Below, in pieces: positions 14,211 to 21,551 of a stretch of 38,720 nucleotides of DNA. Below the pieces are notes generated by a model that searched no databases, was not told where the DNA came from, and worked only from the letters and a program-made list of their open reading frames with translations. How positions within the stretch are numbered: the stretch's first letter is position 1; every line of letters begins with the position of its first letter. The stretch lies in assembly GCA_900550525.1 (NCBI GenBank), contig URSN01000005.1, forward strand, positions 1-38,720, given 5' to 3'. Source of the DNA: an uncultured Eubacteriales bacterium. GTDB taxonomy: Bacteria > Bacillota > Clostridia > Christensenellales > CAG-138. Both the position numbers and the translations under genes were made by a program.

Positions 14211-14858
14211 ATGAAATCCATCCTGTTGATCGGCCTGGGCCGCTTTGGCAGGCACATCGCCATGGAGCTCAACGAGCGCGGCCATGAGGTGATGGCCGTC
14301 GATACAGACGAGGAGCGCGTGAACGGGGTGCTGCCCTTTGTCACCAGCGCGCAGATCGGCGACAGCACGAACGAGGAGTTCCTCTCCTCGCTCGGCGTGC
14401 GCAATTTTGACGTGTGCATCGTGGCCATCGCCAACGACTTCCAAAGCTCGCTGGAGACGACCTCGCTGCTCAAGGAGCTGGGCGCCCGGTTCGTCGTCTC
14501 GCGCGCGGCGCGCGATGTGCAGGCCAAGTTCCTGCTCAGAAACGGCGCGGACGAGGTCGTGTATCCGGAGCGGCAGCTGGCCAAGTGGACGGCCATCCGC
14601 TATACGTCCGACCATATCCTCGATTACGTCTCGCTCGATCAGGACCACGCCATCTTCGAGGTGAACCTGCCGGAGGGATGGGAGGGCAAGACCGTCGGGC
14701 AGATCGACATCCGCAAAAAGTACGGCATCAACATCCTCGCCGTCAAGCGCGACGGGAAGATGGACCTGTCCGTTCAGCCGAACACGCAGTTCCGCGCGGG
14801 CGATACGCTGCTCGTGCTCGGCGATTACAGGAACCTGCAAAAGTGCTTCCACATTTGA
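14211..14858 (+). CDS. trkA: TrkA/KtrA-type potassium uptake regulatory subunit
   Basis: A 215-residue cytosolic protein of the RCK type that forms a ring under the TrkH/KtrB channel and gates it in response to nucleotides. The N-terminal RCK_N Rossmann domain starts ILLIGLGRFGRHIA (G-x-G-x-x-G, residues 8-13) and has the acidic residue VDTDEERV that selects NAD(H) or ATP/ADP. The RCK_C domain starts around residue 135 (SLDQDHAIFEVNLPEGW). It ends with FRAGDTLLVLGDYRNLQKCF, typical of KtrA. GGAGG precedes the ATG, and the gene is in an operon with trkH. A separate promoter follows it before kdpD. Confidence 0.93.
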   Translation: MKSILLIGLGRFGRHIAMELNERGHEVMAVDTDEERVNGVLPFVTSAQIGDSTNEEFLSSLGVRNFDVCIVAIANDFQSSLETTSLLKELGARFVVSRAARDVQAKFLLRNGADEVVYPERQLAKWTAIRYTSDHILDYVSLDQDHAIFEVNLPEGWEGKTVGQIDIRKKYGINILAVKRDGKMDLSVQPNTQFRAGDTLLVLGDYRNLQKCFHI

Positions 14859-14900
14859 CGCAGCGCGGCGCCCGCCCGCCCGCCAAAGCGCGCGGCGGTG

Positions 14901-14909
14901 TGCTATAAT
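14901..14909 (+). promoter_or_regulatory. Extended -10 promoter of kdpDE
   Basis: TGC-TATAAT (14901-14909) is a perfect extended -10 element. No recognisable -35 lies 17 bases upstream. Transcription would start near 14916, about 50 bases before kdpD, which has GAGGTGAGG just upstream of its ATG. Confidence 0.6.
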
Positions 14910-14965
14910 ATCCTGAGAAACCTGCGGGCGGCATCCGCTGCCCGCCATGGCGCGAGGTGAGGACG

Positions 14966-17692
14966 ATGGAGCGGCGGCAGCGCGCGGCGCAGCAGTCCGG
15001 CGCGGACCGGGAGACGGCCGCGCCCGGCAGGCTGCACATCTTCTTCAGCTATGCGCCCGGCACGGGCAAGACCCGCGCCATGCTCGAACAGGCGCGCGCC
15101 GATCGCGCGCGCGGGATGGACGTGGCGGCGGGGCCGGTGGAGACGCACGGCCGGGCGGAGATCATCGCCCTGCTCGAGGGGCTGCCGCGCATCCCCGCGC
15201 AGCAGCCCGTCCACGCCGCCCGCGGACTCGACCTTGCCGCGGCGCTGCGCCGGCGGCCGCAGGCGCTGATCGTGGACGATCTGGCGTGCGCCAACGCAGG
15301 GGGCAGCCGCCATGCAAAGCGCTATCAGGACGAGGAGGAGCTGCTGCGCGCCGGCAGCGACGTGTACGCCACGGCCGACGTGCGCCACATCGAGAGCCTG
15401 CGCGACGCGGTGGCCGCCATCACGGGCGGCGGCGAATGGGAGCGCATCCCGGACGCCGTGTTCGACCGCGCCGCGAGCGTCCGCTTTGTGGACGGCGAGC
15501 CGGAGGCGCTGCTCGCCGGGCAGAGCGCCGGCGGCCTGACGGCCGGGCAGCTCTCCGCGCTGCGCGCGCTGGCCCTGCGCCGCTGCGCCGAGCGCGCGGC
15601 GCGCCTGGCGGCGCCCGCGCGCGGCGATGGGGCCGGCTATCCGGTTGGGGAGCACATCCTCGTATGCCTGTCCTCCGCGCCCTCCGACCAGAAGATCATC
15701 CGCGCGGGCGCGCGCATGGCGGCGGCGTTTCGCGGCTCGCTGACGGCGCTGTTCGTGCAGACGCCCGCGCTGGAGACCATGGACGCGGACGACCGTGCGC
15801 GGCTGCTGGATAACGTGCATCTTGCCGAGCGGCTCGGCGCGCGCGTGGAGACCGTATACGGCGCGGACATCCCCTACCAGATCGCGGCGTATGCGCGCCT
15901 GTGCGGCGCGACGCGCGTGGTGCTCGGCAGGAGCGGCGCGACGCGAAGGCATCCGTGGAGCAGGCCGCCGCTGACGGAACGGCTCGTTTCGCTCGCGCCG
16001 GATCTGGATATCCACATCATCACGGACGCCGCGCAGCAGGACGGCTACCGTCCCGCGCGGCGCGCGCAGGCGCCCGGCCGTCAGCTCTCGCCGGCCGACC
16101 TTGGCAAGGCGTGCGCCATCCTGCTGCTGACGCTCCTTGCCAGCCTGTTCCTCTTTGACCGCGGCGTGCCGGAGACGGCCATCGTCTCGCTCCACATCCT
16201 GGGCGTGCTGCTGGTCTCCATTGCGACAAACGGCTGGGCCGCCAGCACGCTCGCCGCCGCCGTCAGCGTGCTGATGTTCAACTTCTTCTTCACCGAGCCG
16301 CGCCTGACGTTCGCCGCCTACGGGAAGGATTATCCGGTCACGTTCGCCGTGATGTTCCTCGTGGCGCTGCTCACCGGCACGCTCGCGCTGCGGCTCAAGC
16401 TCCACGCGCGCCAGTCCGCGCAGGTCGCCGTCCGCACGAAGGTGCTGTTTGAGACGAACCAGCTCCTGCAAAAGGCGGAGACGGCCGCCGCCGTCGTGGA
16501 GGCGACGGCCACGCAGCTTGGCAAGCTCCTCGGGCGCAATATCGTCATGTACCTGCTCGAGGGCGGCCGCCTTGCGGACGCGCGCCTGTTCCCCGCGCCG
16601 GACGGGCGCGGCAGGCGGCGCTCCGCCAGGGGAGAGCCCGCCCCGCTCACCGGCGAAACGGAGGAGGCGGCTGCCGCAAGGGCCGCCGAGAACAACCGCC
16701 GCGCGGGCGCAACGACGGATACCTTCTCAAACGCCCGCTGCCTGTACCTCGCCATCCGCGTGGGCGGGCGCGTGTACGGCGTGGCGGGCGTGGACATGGC
16801 GGGCGGCGCGCCGGACACGTTCGCCTACAGCATCATGCTCTCCATCCTCGGCGAGTGCGCGCTGGCGCTGGAGAACATCGCCAACGCGCAGGAGAAGGAG
16901 CGCGCGGCGCTGCTGGCGCAGGGCGAGCAGCTGCGCGCCAACCTGCTGCGCGCCATCTCGCACGATCTGCGCACGCCGCTCACCTCGATCTCGGGCAACG
17001 CCAGCAACCTGATCTCCAACGGCAGCGAGCTGGACGAGGCGGCGCGGCGCGCCATCTATACCGACATCTACGACGATGCGATGTGGCTCGTCACGCTGGT
17101 GGAGAACCTGCTGGCCGCCACGCGCATCGAGGAGGGACGCATGGAGCTGCGCATGACGGCGGAACTGGTGGACGAGGTGGTCGCCGAGGCGCTGCGCCAT
17201 GTGGGCCGCCGGCGCGGGACGCGCACGATCACGGTCGCCCACCGGGACGACCTGCTGCTGGCACGGATGGACGCGCGGCTGGTGATGCAGGTGATCATCA
17301 ACCTCGTCGACAACGCCATCAAGTATACGCCCGACGGCGCGCACATCCGCGTGGTGACGGGGCGCGCTGGCGATATGGTCGAGATCCTGGTCGCGGACGA
17401 CGGCCCGGGCGTGCCGGATGCGGCAAAGCCGCGCGTGTTCGACATGTTCTTTGCGGGCAACAACCGCGTGGCGGCCAGCCGGCGCAGCCTCGGCCTGGGG
17501 CTCTCGCTGTGCCGCTCGCTCGTCTCCGCCCACGGCGGGACCATCACCGTCGGGGACAACGCGCCGCATGGCGCCGTGTTCCGCTTTACTTTGCCTTATG
17601 GAGGTGGAATGGATGAACAAGCCGCTGATCCTGGTGGTGGAGGACGATCAGGCGGTGCGCAACCTCATCACCACGACGCTCAAGGTGCATGA
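14966..17692 (+). CDS. kdpD: KdpD-type sensor histidine kinase
   Basis: A 908-residue membrane kinase that senses K+ limitation or osmotic state and phosphorylates KdpE. The N-terminal KdpD domain has a Walker-A-like APGTGKT (residues 30-36). A Usp-like domain lies at about 227-345, four DUF4118 transmembrane helices at about 373-476 and a GAF-like region at about 495-640. The HisKA motif AISHDLRTPL carries phospho-acceptor His666. The ATPase domain shows NLVDNAIKYTP (about 776) and DDGPGVP (about 810). The start at 14966 follows GAGGTGAGG. The C-terminus is odd: after FRFTLP the frame runs on for a Gly/Gln-rich tail, GGGMDEQAADPGGGGRSGG and beyond. It overlaps kdpE by 80 bases, perhaps because one base was lost near 17597. 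No kdpFABC genes are in the window. Confidence 0.93.
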   Translation: MERRQRAAQQSGADRETAAPGRLHIFFSYAPGTGKTRAMLEQARADRARGMDVAAGPVETHGRAEIIALLEGLPRIPAQQPVHAARGLDLAAALRRRPQALIVDDLACANAGGSRHAKRYQDEEELLRAGSDVYATADVRHIESLRDAVAAITGGGEWERIPDAVFDRAASVRFVDGEPEALLAGQSAGGLTAGQLSALRALALRRCAERAARLAAPARGDGAGYPVGEHILVCLSSAPSDQKIIRAGARMAAAFRGSLTALFVQTPALETMDADDRARLLDNVHLAERLGARVETVYGADIPYQIAAYARLCGATRVVLGRSGATRRHPWSRPPLTERLVSLAPDLDIHIITDAAQQDGYRPARRAQAPGRQLSPADLGKACAILLLTLLASLFLFDRGVPETAIVSLHILGVLLVSIATNGWAASTLAAAVSVLMFNFFFTEPRLTFAAYGKDYPVTFAVMFLVALLTGTLALRLKLHARQSAQVAVRTKVLFETNQLLQKAETAAAVVEATATQLGKLLGRNIVMYLLEGGRLADARLFPAPDGRGRRRSARGEPAPLTGETEEAAAARAAENNRRAGATTDTFSNARCLYLAIRVGGRVYGVAGVDMAGGAPDTFAYSIMLSILGECALALENIANAQEKERAALLAQGEQLRANLLRAISHDLRTPLTSISGNASNLISNGSELDEAARRAIYTDIYDDAMWLVTLVENLLAATRIEEGRMELRMTAELVDEVVAEALRHVGRRRGTRTITVAHRDDLLLARMDARLVMQVIINLVDNAIKYTPDGAHIRVVTGRAGDMVEILVADDGPGVPDAAKPRVFDMFFAGNNRVAASRRSLGLGLSLCRSLVSAHGGTITVGDNAPHGAVFRFTLPYGGGMDEQAADPGGGGRSGGAQPHHHDAQGA

Positions 17693-18320
17693 GTACCGCT
17701 TCCTGACCGCGTCGAACGGGGAGGGAGCCATCCTGGAGGCGTCCTCGCACAATCCGGACGTCATCCTGCTGGATCTCGGATTGCCGGATCTGGACGGCGT
17801 GGAGGTGATCCGCCGCATCCGCACGTGGAGCGCCGTGCCGATCATCGTGATCTCCGCCCGCAGCGAGGACCTGGACAAGATCGACGCGCTGGACGCGGGC
17901 GCGGACGATTACCTGACCAAGCCCTTCTCCGTGGAGGAGCTGCTGGCGCGCCTGCGCGTCACCTGGCGGCGCCTTGCCTATATGCAGAGCGCCGGGCCCG
18001 CGGCGTCGCCCGTGTTCGTCAACGGCAAGCTGCGCGTGGACTATGCCGCCGGCTGCGCTTACCTCGACGGCGAGGAGCTGCACCTGACCCCCATCGAGTA
18101 CAAGCTCCTCACGGTGCTCGCGCGCAACGTGGGCAAGGTGCTCACCCACAGCTACATCATGGAGCGCGTCTGGGGCGGGGGCGGCGAATGGGAGAACAAC
18201 ATCGCCTCGCTGCGCGTGTTCATGGCCACGCTGCGCAAAAAGCTCGAGCCCACGCCGGACGGCCCGCAGTTCATCCAGACGCATGTGGGCGTGGGCTACC
18301 GGATGCTGCGCGTGGAGTGA
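17613..18320 (+). CDS. kdpE: KdpE-type OmpR-family response regulator
   Basis: A 235-residue DNA-binding response regulator. The receiver domain has the acidic pair Asp11/Asp12, phospho-acceptor Asp54 (ILLDLGLPDLDG) and the conserved Lys in DDYLTKPFSVEELLARL. The C-terminal winged helix (about residues 133-235) has LTPIEYKLLTVLARNVGKVL and the recognition segment ENNIASLRVFMATLRKKLE, both typical of KdpE. The start at 17613 follows GGAGGTG and lies inside the 3' end of kdpD. Together with KdpD it would respond to K+ or turgor. With no Kdp ATPase nearby, the likely local target is the TrkH/TrkA operon just upstream (inference). Confidence 0.94.
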   Translation: MNKPLILVVEDDQAVRNLITTTLKVHEYRFLTASNGEGAILEASSHNPDVILLDLGLPDLDGVEVIRRIRTWSAVPIIVISARSEDLDKIDALDAGADDYLTKPFSVEELLARLRVTWRRLAYMQSAGPAASPVFVNGKLRVDYAAGCAYLDGEELHLTPIEYKLLTVLARNVGKVLTHSYIMERVWGGGGEWENNIASLRVFMATLRKKLEPTPDGPQFIQTHVGVGYRMLRVE

Positions 18321-18335
18321 GCGCCGCCGCGGCGA

Positions 18336-18364
18336 TTGCTCCGGCGGGCCCGCCATGCTATAAT
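18336..18364 (+). promoter_or_regulatory. Promoter of the DUF4364 gene
   Basis: TTGCTC (18336-18341), a 17-base spacer and TATAAT (18359-18364), with an extended TGC before it, form a strong promoter. The predicted start near 18371 leaves a leader of only about 14 bases and rules against using the ATG at 18373 as the start codon. Confidence 0.75.
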
Positions 18365-18384
18365 GGAGGGGAATGGAGGCCGCC

Positions 18385-18984
18385 ATGCCGATTTTTGCCA
18401 AAGGGGAAACCAAGGACAAGCTGACCATCCTGTTCTTTGCGCGCGAGGCCGACCTGGACCTGACGCAGGAACAGCTCTACCGCGCGATGGTGGAGAACGA
18501 CTGCATGTCGTACTTCGCGTTCCAGACCGCGCTTACGGAGATGGAGGAGGACGGGCTCATCGCGGCCATCCCGCGCACGTTCGGGCAGGGCTACCGCGTC
18601 TCCGCCCGCGGCGAGGAGACGCTCGCGATGTTTGAGGAGAGCCTGCCGTTCTCGCTGCGCGAGCGGCTCAAAGCGTACGCCGCGCAGAACCGGAGCGAGC
18701 TGGAGAAGGAGACGCAGATCGTTTCCTCCATGCGCGAGCTGCCGGGCGGCGCCTACGAGGTGGAGCTGCGCGTGCAGGAAAAGACGACCGTGGCTGCGGA
18801 GCTGCGCCTGCGCGTCATCTCGCGCGCCATGGCGCAGCGCGTGCGCAAGGGCTGGCACGAGCGCGCGGAGGAGCTGTATATCTACCTGCTCAGCCGCCTG
18901 CTCGAGGAGACGCCCCCGCCCGCGCCGCAGGCGGAGGAAGCGCCCGATGCGCAGGCGGGGGCGCACACCGGCGCGCAGGCATAG
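18385..18984 (+). CDS. DUF4364 family protein (winged-helix-like)
   Basis: This 199-residue protein matches the DUF4364 family (PF14277), found almost only in Clostridia. The N-terminal half resembles a winged helix: KLTILFFAREADLDLTQEQLYRAMVEN, then FAFQTALTEMEEDGLIA and a wing-like RTFGQGYRVSARGEETLAMF. The middle contains a beta-rich segment, YEVELRVQEKTTVAAELRLRV. The last 30 residues are a Pro/Glu/Ala-rich tail that is probably disordered. The start at 18385 is chosen for GGAGG at 18375-18379 and because an ATG 12 bases earlier would be at the mRNA 5' end. Function is unknown; a DNA-binding role is plausible from the fold but not shown. It is a single-gene unit. Confidence 0.82.
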   Translation: MPIFAKGETKDKLTILFFAREADLDLTQEQLYRAMVENDCMSYFAFQTALTEMEEDGLIAAIPRTFGQGYRVSARGEETLAMFEESLPFSLRERLKAYAAQNRSELEKETQIVSSMRELPGGAYEVELRVQEKTTVAAELRLRVISRAMAQRVRKGWHERAEELYIYLLSRLLEETPPPAPQAEEAPDAQAGAHTGAQA

Positions 18985-18992
18985 CGCCGCCG

Positions 18993-19037
18993 CATATTTT
19001 TGCAACCCTTTCGGCTGAAAATTTCATATTTATGCAA
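18993..19037 (+). promoter_or_regulatory. Repeated CATATTTWTGCAA element upstream of the amino-acid transporter, ARG-box-like
   Basis: CATATTTTTGCAA (18993-19005) and CATATTTATGCAA (19025-19037) match at 12 of 13 positions, with starts 32 bp apart, about three helical turns. They lie just upstream of a consensus -35. Read on the other strand they resemble the ArgR/AhrC box (TGAATAAAAATKCA) at roughly 10-11 of 14 positions. A further small palindrome TGAAA-A-TTTCA sits at 19016-19026. A regulator-binding site is likely; its identity as an ARG box is a guess. Confidence 0.45.
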
Positions 19038-19045
19038 ATGACACC

Positions 19046-19074
19046 TTGACACCCGCCCGCTCCCGCGCTATACT
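19046..19074 (+). promoter_or_regulatory. Consensus promoter of the amino-acid ABC operon
   Basis: TTGACA (19046-19051), a 17-base spacer and TATACT (19069-19074) are close to perfect consensus. The start would be near 19081, with GGAAGGAG about 8 bases before the first ATG at 19102. Confidence 0.88.
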
Positions 19075-19101
19075 TCATAGAACGGCGGAAGGAGCGGGCG
19101 C

Positions 19102-19776
19102 ATGGATTATACGTTCAGCTTTCAATTTATCGGTACCTATTGGCAGTTCTTTTTGGACGGCCTGTGGATGACGCTTGCGCTCTCGGCCATCTCGCTGGTG
19201 CTGAGCACGTTTTTCGGCACGCTCATGGGGCTTTTGCGCATCGCGCGCAGCAAGGTGCTACGCACCGTTTCGGCGGCCTATGTGGAGTTTGTGCGCGGCA
19301 CGCCGCTGCTGGTGCAGCTGTATCTGTTCCGCTACGGGCTCATCATCCTGTTCCCGGCGCTGGCCAAGATGAGCGTGTTCATCCCCTGCGTGGTGGCCAT
19401 GGCGTTCAACTCCACCGGCTACGTGGCGGAGATCATCCGCGCGGGCATCTCCGCCGTGGACGCCGGGCAGACGGAGGCGGGGCGCAGCCTCGGGCTCACG
19501 CACGGGCAGACCATGCGGCGCATCGTGCTGCCGCAGGCGTTCCGCAACATCCTGCCGGCGCTGGGCAACGAGTTTGTGACCATCATCAAGGAGAGCTCGA
19601 TCTGTTCGGTCGTGGGCGTGTTCGAGCTGATGTACATGTCCGACATGGTGCGCGCGGCCATCGCACGCCCGTTCGAGCCGCTGCTGGTGGTGGCGCTGCT
19701 GTACTTCTGCATCACCTTCCCGCTCAGCAAGCTCATGGGCGCTTTGGAGCGGCGGATGAAACGGGGGGAGAGCTGA
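19102..19776 (+). CDS. Polar amino-acid ABC transporter permease (HisM/GlnP type)
   Basis: This 224-residue permease of the His/Glu/Gln/Arg transport family is presumably a homodimer, because only one permease gene is present. About five transmembrane helices are visible. The family N-terminal signature appears as [21 protein letters not shown] (about residues 58-78). The EAA coupling loop is [20 protein letters not shown], followed by [20 protein letters not shown]. The final [16 protein letters not shown] segment is also typical. GGAAGGAG precedes the ATG. The ATPase gene begins one base after the stop, so they are tightly coupled. Confidence 0.95.
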   Translation: MDYTFSFQFIGTYWQFFLDGLWMTLALSAISLVLSTFFGTLMGLLRIARSKVLRTVSAAYVEFVRGTPLLVQLYLFRYGLIILFPALAKMSVFIPCVVAMAFNSTGYVAEIIRAGISAVDAGQTEAGRSLGLTHGQTMRRIVLPQAFRNILPALGNEFVTIIKESSICSVVGVFELMYMSDMVRAAIARPFEPLLVVALLYFCITFPLSKLMGALERRMKRGES

Positions 19777-19777
19777 C

Positions 19778-20512
19778 ATGGGCGAGCCGATGATCCGTGT
19801 GGAAAACCTGACCGTGCGCTTTGACCGGCTGCATGCGCTGCGCGGCGTCAACCTGTCCGTGGAGCAGGGCGAGGTCGTGGGCGTCATCGGGCCGTCCGGC
19901 TCGGGCAAGAGCACCCTGCTGCGCTGCTTGAACCTGCTGGCCAGGCCCAGCGAGGGGCGCGTCATCTTTGAGGGCGTGGACATCAGCGACCGCCATGCCG
20001 ACATCGACCGGCACCGCCAGCGCATGGGCATGGTGTTCCAGCAGTTCAACCTGTTCAACCACCTCACGGTGCTCGAGAACATCACCCTTGCGCCGATGCT
20101 CGCCAAGAAGGAGCCGCGCGAACAGGCGGAGGCGCATGCGCGCGAGCTGCTCGAGCGCGTCGGCCTGCTCGAGCGCGAGAGCGCCATGCCGCGCCAGCTT
20201 TCCGGCGGGCAGAAGCAGCGCGTGGCCATCGTGCGCGCGCTGGCCATGCGGCCGGACGTCATGCTCTTTGATGAGCCGACCAGCGCGCTCGACCCGGAGA
20301 TGGTGGGCGAGGTGCTCGACGTGATGAAGTCGCTCGCGGCCGAGGGCATGACCATGATCGTCGTCACGCATGAGATGAATTTTGCGCGCGAGGTGTGCAG
20401 CCGCGTCCTGTTCATGGACGGCGGGCAGATCCTGGAGGACCGGCCGCCGCACGAGCTGTTCGACAGCCCGCAGCACGAGCGCACGAAGCTGTTTTTGTCC
20501 AAGGTGCTCTGA
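19778..20512 (+). CDS. Polar amino-acid ABC transporter ATP-binding protein (GlnQ/HisP type)
   Basis: A 244-residue ATPase with all catalytic motifs: Walker [10 protein letters not shown] (about residues 38-46), the Q-loop in [18 protein letters not shown], signature LSGGQKQR, Walker [15 protein letters not shown] and the H-loop [14 protein letters not shown] and [11 protein letters not shown] are typical of amino-acid importers. Length is normal. The start is preceded by GGGGGGAG inside the end of the permease gene. It energises uptake with the preceding permease and the following lipoprotein. Confidence 0.96.
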   Translation: MGEPMIRVENLTVRFDRLHALRGVNLSVEQGEVVGVIGPSGSGKSTLLRCLNLLARPSEGRVIFEGVDISDRHADIDRHRQRMGMVFQQFNLFNHLTVLENITLAPMLAKKEPREQAEAHARELLERVGLLERESAMPRQLSGGQKQRVAIVRALAMRPDVMLFDEPTSALDPEMVGEVLDVMKSLAAEGMTMIVVTHEMNFAREVCSRVLFMDGGQILEDRPPHELFDSPQHERTKLFLSKVL

Positions 20513-20555
20513 GAGCGGAGCGCCGCAGGACGAATGAAAAAGGGAGGAGATCAAT

Positions 20556-21383
20556 ATGAACAAGAGCAAGAGGTTTCTGTGCCTGGCGCTGGCCGTCGTG
20601 CTGGCGGCCATGCTGCTGACCGCCTGCCAGCCGGCGGCGGAGGACAAGACGCGCCTGGACGCCATCAAGGAGGCGGGCGTGCTCGTGGTGGGCACGTCGC
20701 CGGATTACCCGCCGTATGAGTTCATCGTCGCCGGCGAGGACGGTGCGATGGAGACCGTCGGCATCGACATGTGGATCGCCCGCGACATCGCCGAGGCGAT
20801 CGGCGTGGAGCTCAAGATCGAGGCGATGGACTTTGCCGGCCTCGACAGCGCGCTGCAAATGGGCACCATCGACATGATCATGGCTGCCTATAACCCGACG
20901 GAGGACCGCGCGGAGATCATGGACTTCTCCGAGGTCTACTACATCGACACCGTCGTGGCGCTGACGCTTGCGGAGAACGCAGAGCAGTATACCGATCTGT
21001 CGAGCTTCTCCGGCCAGAAGGTCGGCGTGCAGCTGGGCACCACGCTGGAGACGGACTACTTCCCGCAGCTGGAGGGCGCGGAGAAGGTCGCGCTCAAGAA
21101 GATCACGCAGCTCGTGCCGGAGCTCAAGGCCGGCGCGCTGGCGGGCATCCTCGTGGAGGAGCCCATCGCCAACGCGTACATCGCCAACAACCCGGATCTG
21201 GCCATCGCGCCGCTGACCTTTGATACCGGCGCGGAGGGCTATGTGGCCGCGCTCCCCAAGGATGAGCCGGAGTTCAAGGCCGCCGTGGACGAGGCCATCG
21301 CCGCGCTCGTCGAGGCGAACACCATCGCCGGCTATGCCGAGCAGGCGCAGGAGATGCAGGATCAGGCCATCCTGGACGAGTAA
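20556..21383 (+). CDS. Amino-acid-binding lipoprotein of the ABC transporter
   Basis: This 275-residue solute-binding protein of family 3 has a signal peptide ending in the lipobox LLTAC, with Cys24 lipidated. The mature part opens with the family pattern IKEAGVLVVGTSPDYPPYEF (about residues 36-55), followed by GIDMWIARDIAEAIGVELKI. Ligand-contact segments include GTIDMIMAAYNPTEDRAEIMDFS and GQKVGVQLGTTLE. AlphaCarboxylate contact by an Arg is expected in TEDRAE. GGGAGGAG precedes the ATG. Substrate specificity is not fixed; ARG-box-like repeats upstream would hint at a basic amino acid. A strong terminator follows. Confidence 0.94.
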   Translation: MNKSKRFLCLALAVVLAAMLLTACQPAAEDKTRLDAIKEAGVLVVGTSPDYPPYEFIVAGEDGAMETVGIDMWIARDIAEAIGVELKIEAMDFAGLDSALQMGTIDMIMAAYNPTEDRAEIMDFSEVYYIDTVVALTLAENAEQYTDLSSFSGQKVGVQLGTTLETDYFPQLEGAEKVALKKITQLVPELKAGALAGILVEEPIANAYIANNPDLAIAPLTFDTGAEGYVAALPKDEPEFKAAVDEAIAALVEANTIAGYAEQAQEMQDQAILDE

Positions 21384-21400
21384 CGGAACGCAACCGCTTC

Positions 21401-21431
21401 GGGCGGGGCCGCTTGCGGCCCCGCCCTTTTT
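21401..21431 (+). terminator. Rho-independent terminator of the amino-acid ABC operon
   Basis: GGGCGGGGCCGC (21401-21412) pairs perfectly with GCGGCCCCGCCC (21415-21426), with the innermost pairs giving a 4-base loop. Five T residues follow (21427-21431). Confidence 0.93.
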
Positions 21432-21533
21432 GCGCCGCCGCTTCCCTGCGGCGGGGTTGCGCCGGGCGCGGCGGGAGGATGGCCGCGCACGCGCGCAGAT
21501 TTTTAATTTTTTCGTGTGCGCCGCGCACGGGTG

Positions 21534-21542
21534 TGATATAAT
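21534..21542 (+). promoter_or_regulatory. Extended -10 promoter of the ABC exporter pair, near-leaderless
   Basis: TGA-TATAAT (21534-21542) is a perfect extended -10 element; no good -35 is seen. Transcription would start near 21549, only about 3 bases before the ATG at 21552, and no ribosome-binding site is present between them. The exporter mRNA is therefore probably leaderless. Confidence 0.6.
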
Positions 21543-21551
21543 GTCGGGCGT

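Noticed and set aside
14957..14965. GTG start three codons before the chosen KdpD start
   Set aside because: The GTG lies within the GAGGTGAGG ribosome-binding site for the ATG at 14966, so the ATG is preferred.
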